From: Rubellimicrobium thermophilum DSM 16684
Lineage (GTDB): Bacteria > Pseudomonadota > Alphaproteobacteria > Rhodobacterales > Rhodobacteraceae
Direction: 5' to 3'
Assembly: GCF_000442315.1 (NCBI RefSeq)
Contig: NZ_KE557321.1
Span: forward strand, 286,998-350,997
DNA length: 64,000 nt
Positions within the stretch are counted from its first letter, which is position 1. Each line of letters opens with the position of its first letter. A program made the translations under genes and the position numbers. Positions 62,360 through 64,000 of the stretch are shown here, piece after piece. The notes under the pieces are model-generated. The model worked only from the letters and a program-made list of their open reading frames with translations. It made no database searches and was not told the origin of the DNA.

Positions 62360-63922
62360 CTAGCGCCGCAGGGCCGCGCGCAGCTCGGCCGGCCGCAGCG
62401 CCCCCAGGACGACGGCGGCGACCGCGTAGGTGGCCAGGCCCCCCAGGACCAGCCCCGCGAGCGCGCCATAGCGCAGCCCCGGCTTGTGCAGGGCCTCTGC
62501 CAGCGCCCACCAGCCGGCCCCCAGCGCCGCGGCCATCAGGCCCGAGGCCAGCAGGATCCGCGGCAGCCGCGCCCGCAGCCGGCCGTCCATGCGTCCCGCA
62601 TCCCCCATGGTCCGCGTGCCGCGCCACAGCAGCCAGACCATCACCCAGCCCGCGACCGATGTGGCCCCCGCCGCGGCGAGAAAGCCCCAGCCCGGCGCCA
62701 GCCGGTCGATCGGCCCGGCCAGGCCCACGGCCACTGCCGCATTGACCCCCATCGCCCAGACCGCAAAGCGGAAGGGGCGGGCCGTGTCCTCGCGCGCGTA
62801 GTAGAGCGGCTGGAGCACCTTCTGAAGCGTGAAGGCCGGCAGCCCCAGCCCGTAGGCGGCGAGTGCGGCGGCCGTCGCCACCGTGTCCGCGCGGTCGAAG
62901 GCGCCGCGCTCGAACAGCACGAGGACCAAGGGATAGGCGATGACGACCAGCGCCGCCGCCGCCGGGATCGTGAGTGCAAGGCTGATCTCGGTCGCGCGGT
63001 TGAAGGCATGGCGTCCGCCTTCGGCATCGCCCGCCCGCAGCCGGCGCGACAGGTCCGGCAGCAGCACCGTGCCGATGGCGATGCCGACGACGCCCAGCGG
63101 AAGCTGATAGAGCCGGTCGGCATAGGACAGCCAGGCCACCGCCCCCTCGAAGAAACTCGCCACCTGACGGCCGACCAGGAGGTTGATCTGCACCACGCCC
63201 CCGGCCAGAACCGCCGGCCCCGCGATGACGAGCAGGCGCCGCAGGTCCGGCGTCCAGCGCGGGGCGGCGATCCGCGGCGCCCATCCCGCCCGCGCCGCCG
63301 CCCACCAGGTGAGTGCAAGCTGTGCGATACCCGTCACGGGCACGGTCCAGGCCAGGGTCAGCCCCATGTCCCATCCCGCCCGGTCGGCCAGCAGCATCGC
63401 GGCGATGAACATGAGGTTCATCAGCACCGGCACGAAGGAGGCCTCGGTGAAGCGGCCAAAGGCATTGAGCACCCCCGACAGCAGCGCCACGAGCGAGATG
63501 AACAGCAGATAGACAAAGCCGATCCGCCCGTAGAGCACCGCAAGCGCGAAGCGTTCGTCGCCCGCGAAGCCCGCCGCCATTGCCCAGACGAGCCAGGGCA
63601 TCGCGATCGTTCCCAGCGCCGTGACAAGAAGGAGCACGGCGGTCAGCCCGTTGAAGGCATCGCGAGCAAAGCCGCGCGCATCCTCGCCCCCTTCCAGCTT
63701 CTTGGCGAAGAGGGGCACGAAGGCGGCGTTGAAGGCGCCTTCGGCGAAGAAGCGGCGGAACATGTTGGGCAGCGAGAAGGCCACGAGAAAGGCCTCTGCC
63801 GCCGGGCCGGCGCCCAGATAGGCGGCCATCATCACGTCGCGCGCGAAACCGGCGATGCGGCTCACGAGCGTCCATGCGCCGACGGTCAGAAAGCCCCTTG
63901 CGAGGCGGACGGGATTGGCCAA
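62360..63922 (-). CDS. murJ: Lipid II flippase MurJ
   Basis: 520-residue MOP-superfamily transporter with about 14 membrane helices that moves lipid II across the inner membrane. Family landmarks are the N-terminal TLVSRIAGFARDVMMAAYLGAG, LPNMFRRFFAEGAFNAAFVPLF with the essential Arg residues, RLYQLPLGVVGIAIGTVLLPDLSRR and GLPAFTLQKVLQPLYYAREDTARPF. The start is a TTG at 63922 (LANPVRLARGFLTVG), with a GGGGGA ribosome binding site; no in-frame ATG or GTG lies before the upstream stop. Intact. Confidence 0.93.
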   Translation of the reverse strand: MANPVRLARGFLTVGAWTLVSRIAGFARDVMMAAYLGAGPAAEAFLVAFSLPNMFRRFFAEGAFNAAFVPLFAKKLEGGEDARGFARDAFNGLTAVLLLVTALGTIAMPWLVWAMAAGFAGDERFALAVLYGRIGFVYLLFISLVALLSGVLNAFGRFTEASFVPVLMNLMFIAAMLLADRAGWDMGLTLAWTVPVTGIAQLALTWWAAARAGWAPRIAAPRWTPDLRRLLVIAGPAVLAGGVVQINLLVGRQVASFFEGAVAWLSYADRLYQLPLGVVGIAIGTVLLPDLSRRLRAGDAEGGRHAFNRATEISLALTIPAAAALVVIAYPLVLVLFERGAFDRADTVATAAALAAYGLGLPAFTLQKVLQPLYYAREDTARPFRFAVWAMGVNAAVAVGLAGPIDRLAPGWGFLAAAGATSVAGWVMVWLLWRGTRTMGDAGRMDGRLRARLPRILLASGLMAAALGAGWWALAEALHKPGLRYGALAGLVLGGLATYAVAAVVLGALRPAELRAALRR

Positions 63923-63968
63923 GGCACAGGTCCCCCGGATGGGCCGCAGCGGTCACAGTGCGCCTCTC

Positions 63969-64000
63969 CTAGACCAGCGCCTGCTGCTGGGCCAGAGCGG
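63969..64000 (-). CDS. C-terminal codons of an unidentified gene, possibly glnD
   Basis: The last nine codons before a TAG (63969-63971) read ALAQQQALV on the minus strand, upstream of murJ and in the same direction. In many alphaproteobacteria glnD (PII uridylyltransferase) precedes murJ, so that is the likely identity, but nine residues prove nothing. Confidence 0.3.
   Translation of the reverse strand, partial: ALAQQQALV

Overview
The window is chromosomal DNA of a high-GC alphaproteobacterium, most likely Rhodobacteraceae/Paracoccaceae; the genus cannot be settled from sequence alone. The pointers are a clustered mdh / sucC-sucD-sucA-sucB-lpd set, a soluble NAD-linked formate dehydrogenase operon (fdsGBA-fdhD-fdsD) with its own LysR regulator, a bacterial-type phosphatidylcholine synthase, a tamA-tamB pair, and the block murJ - trpS - uspA - nfu - tsaB - rimI. 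I see no rRNA, tRNA, insertion sequence, prophage, plasmid marker or CRISPR array. Gene density is very high, with many ATGA stop/start overlaps.

Layout. 1-2.1 kb: end of a Gfo/Idh/MocA oxidoreductase, a sugar isomerase/epimerase and a GH25 lipoprotein. 2.2-9.4 kb: formate dehydrogenase operon on the minus strand behind a LysR gene, with a clear T-N11-A operator between them. 9.6-15.2 kb: a complete oppABCDF-type peptide importer. 15.3-21.4 kb: tamB and tamA (outer-membrane translocation/assembly). 21.5-23.1 kb: truA and pcs, divergent. 23.1-29.1 kb: EamA transporter, ileS, epmA and divergent efp. 29.1-33.6 kb: glycosyltransferase, 2-hydroxyacid dehydrogenase, second EamA transporter, mnmD, and a divergent FAD oxidoreductase resembling the second half of MnmC. 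33.6-45.4 kb: TCA-cycle block lpd-MAPEG-sucB-sucA-sucD-(secreted hypothetical)-sucC and mdh, interrupted by an oppositely oriented glycosyltransferase. 45.7-50.1 kb: NnrU-like and DUF1737 proteins, a RecD-like helicase, a small hypothetical, and a TIGR02186/TSUP pair. 50.3-55.9 kb: nucleoside importer (BMP lipoprotein-like receptor, ATPase, two permeases) ending in purine nucleoside phosphorylase. 56-64 kb: rimI, tsaB, nfu, a trypsin-like protease, CPBP protease, uspA, trpS, a catalytically dead rhomboid, murJ and the last codons of a further gene.

Metabolically the genes fit an aerobic heterotroph. It imports peptides and nucleosides, runs the lower TCA cycle from 2-oxoglutarate to succinate plus malate dehydrogenase, and oxidises formate to CO2 with NAD+. 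The envelope is served by PC synthesis, TamAB, MurJ and two glycosyltransferases. Translation quality control and tRNA modification are represented by EF-P/EpmA, TruA, MnmD, TsaB, IleRS and TrpRS.

Quality caveat. At least fourteen single-base frameshifts break ten otherwise well-conserved genes, nearly all at runs of G or C. This looks like uncorrected homopolymer error rather than biology, so broken genes are annotated here at their full reconstructed span. No clearly novel multi-gene system was found. The best new leads are small-scale: tandem operator-like repeats before sucC and before the TSUP gene, the LysR box, a G-quadruplex-prone tract between epmA and efp, a pseudo-rhomboid, and the split MnmC pair.
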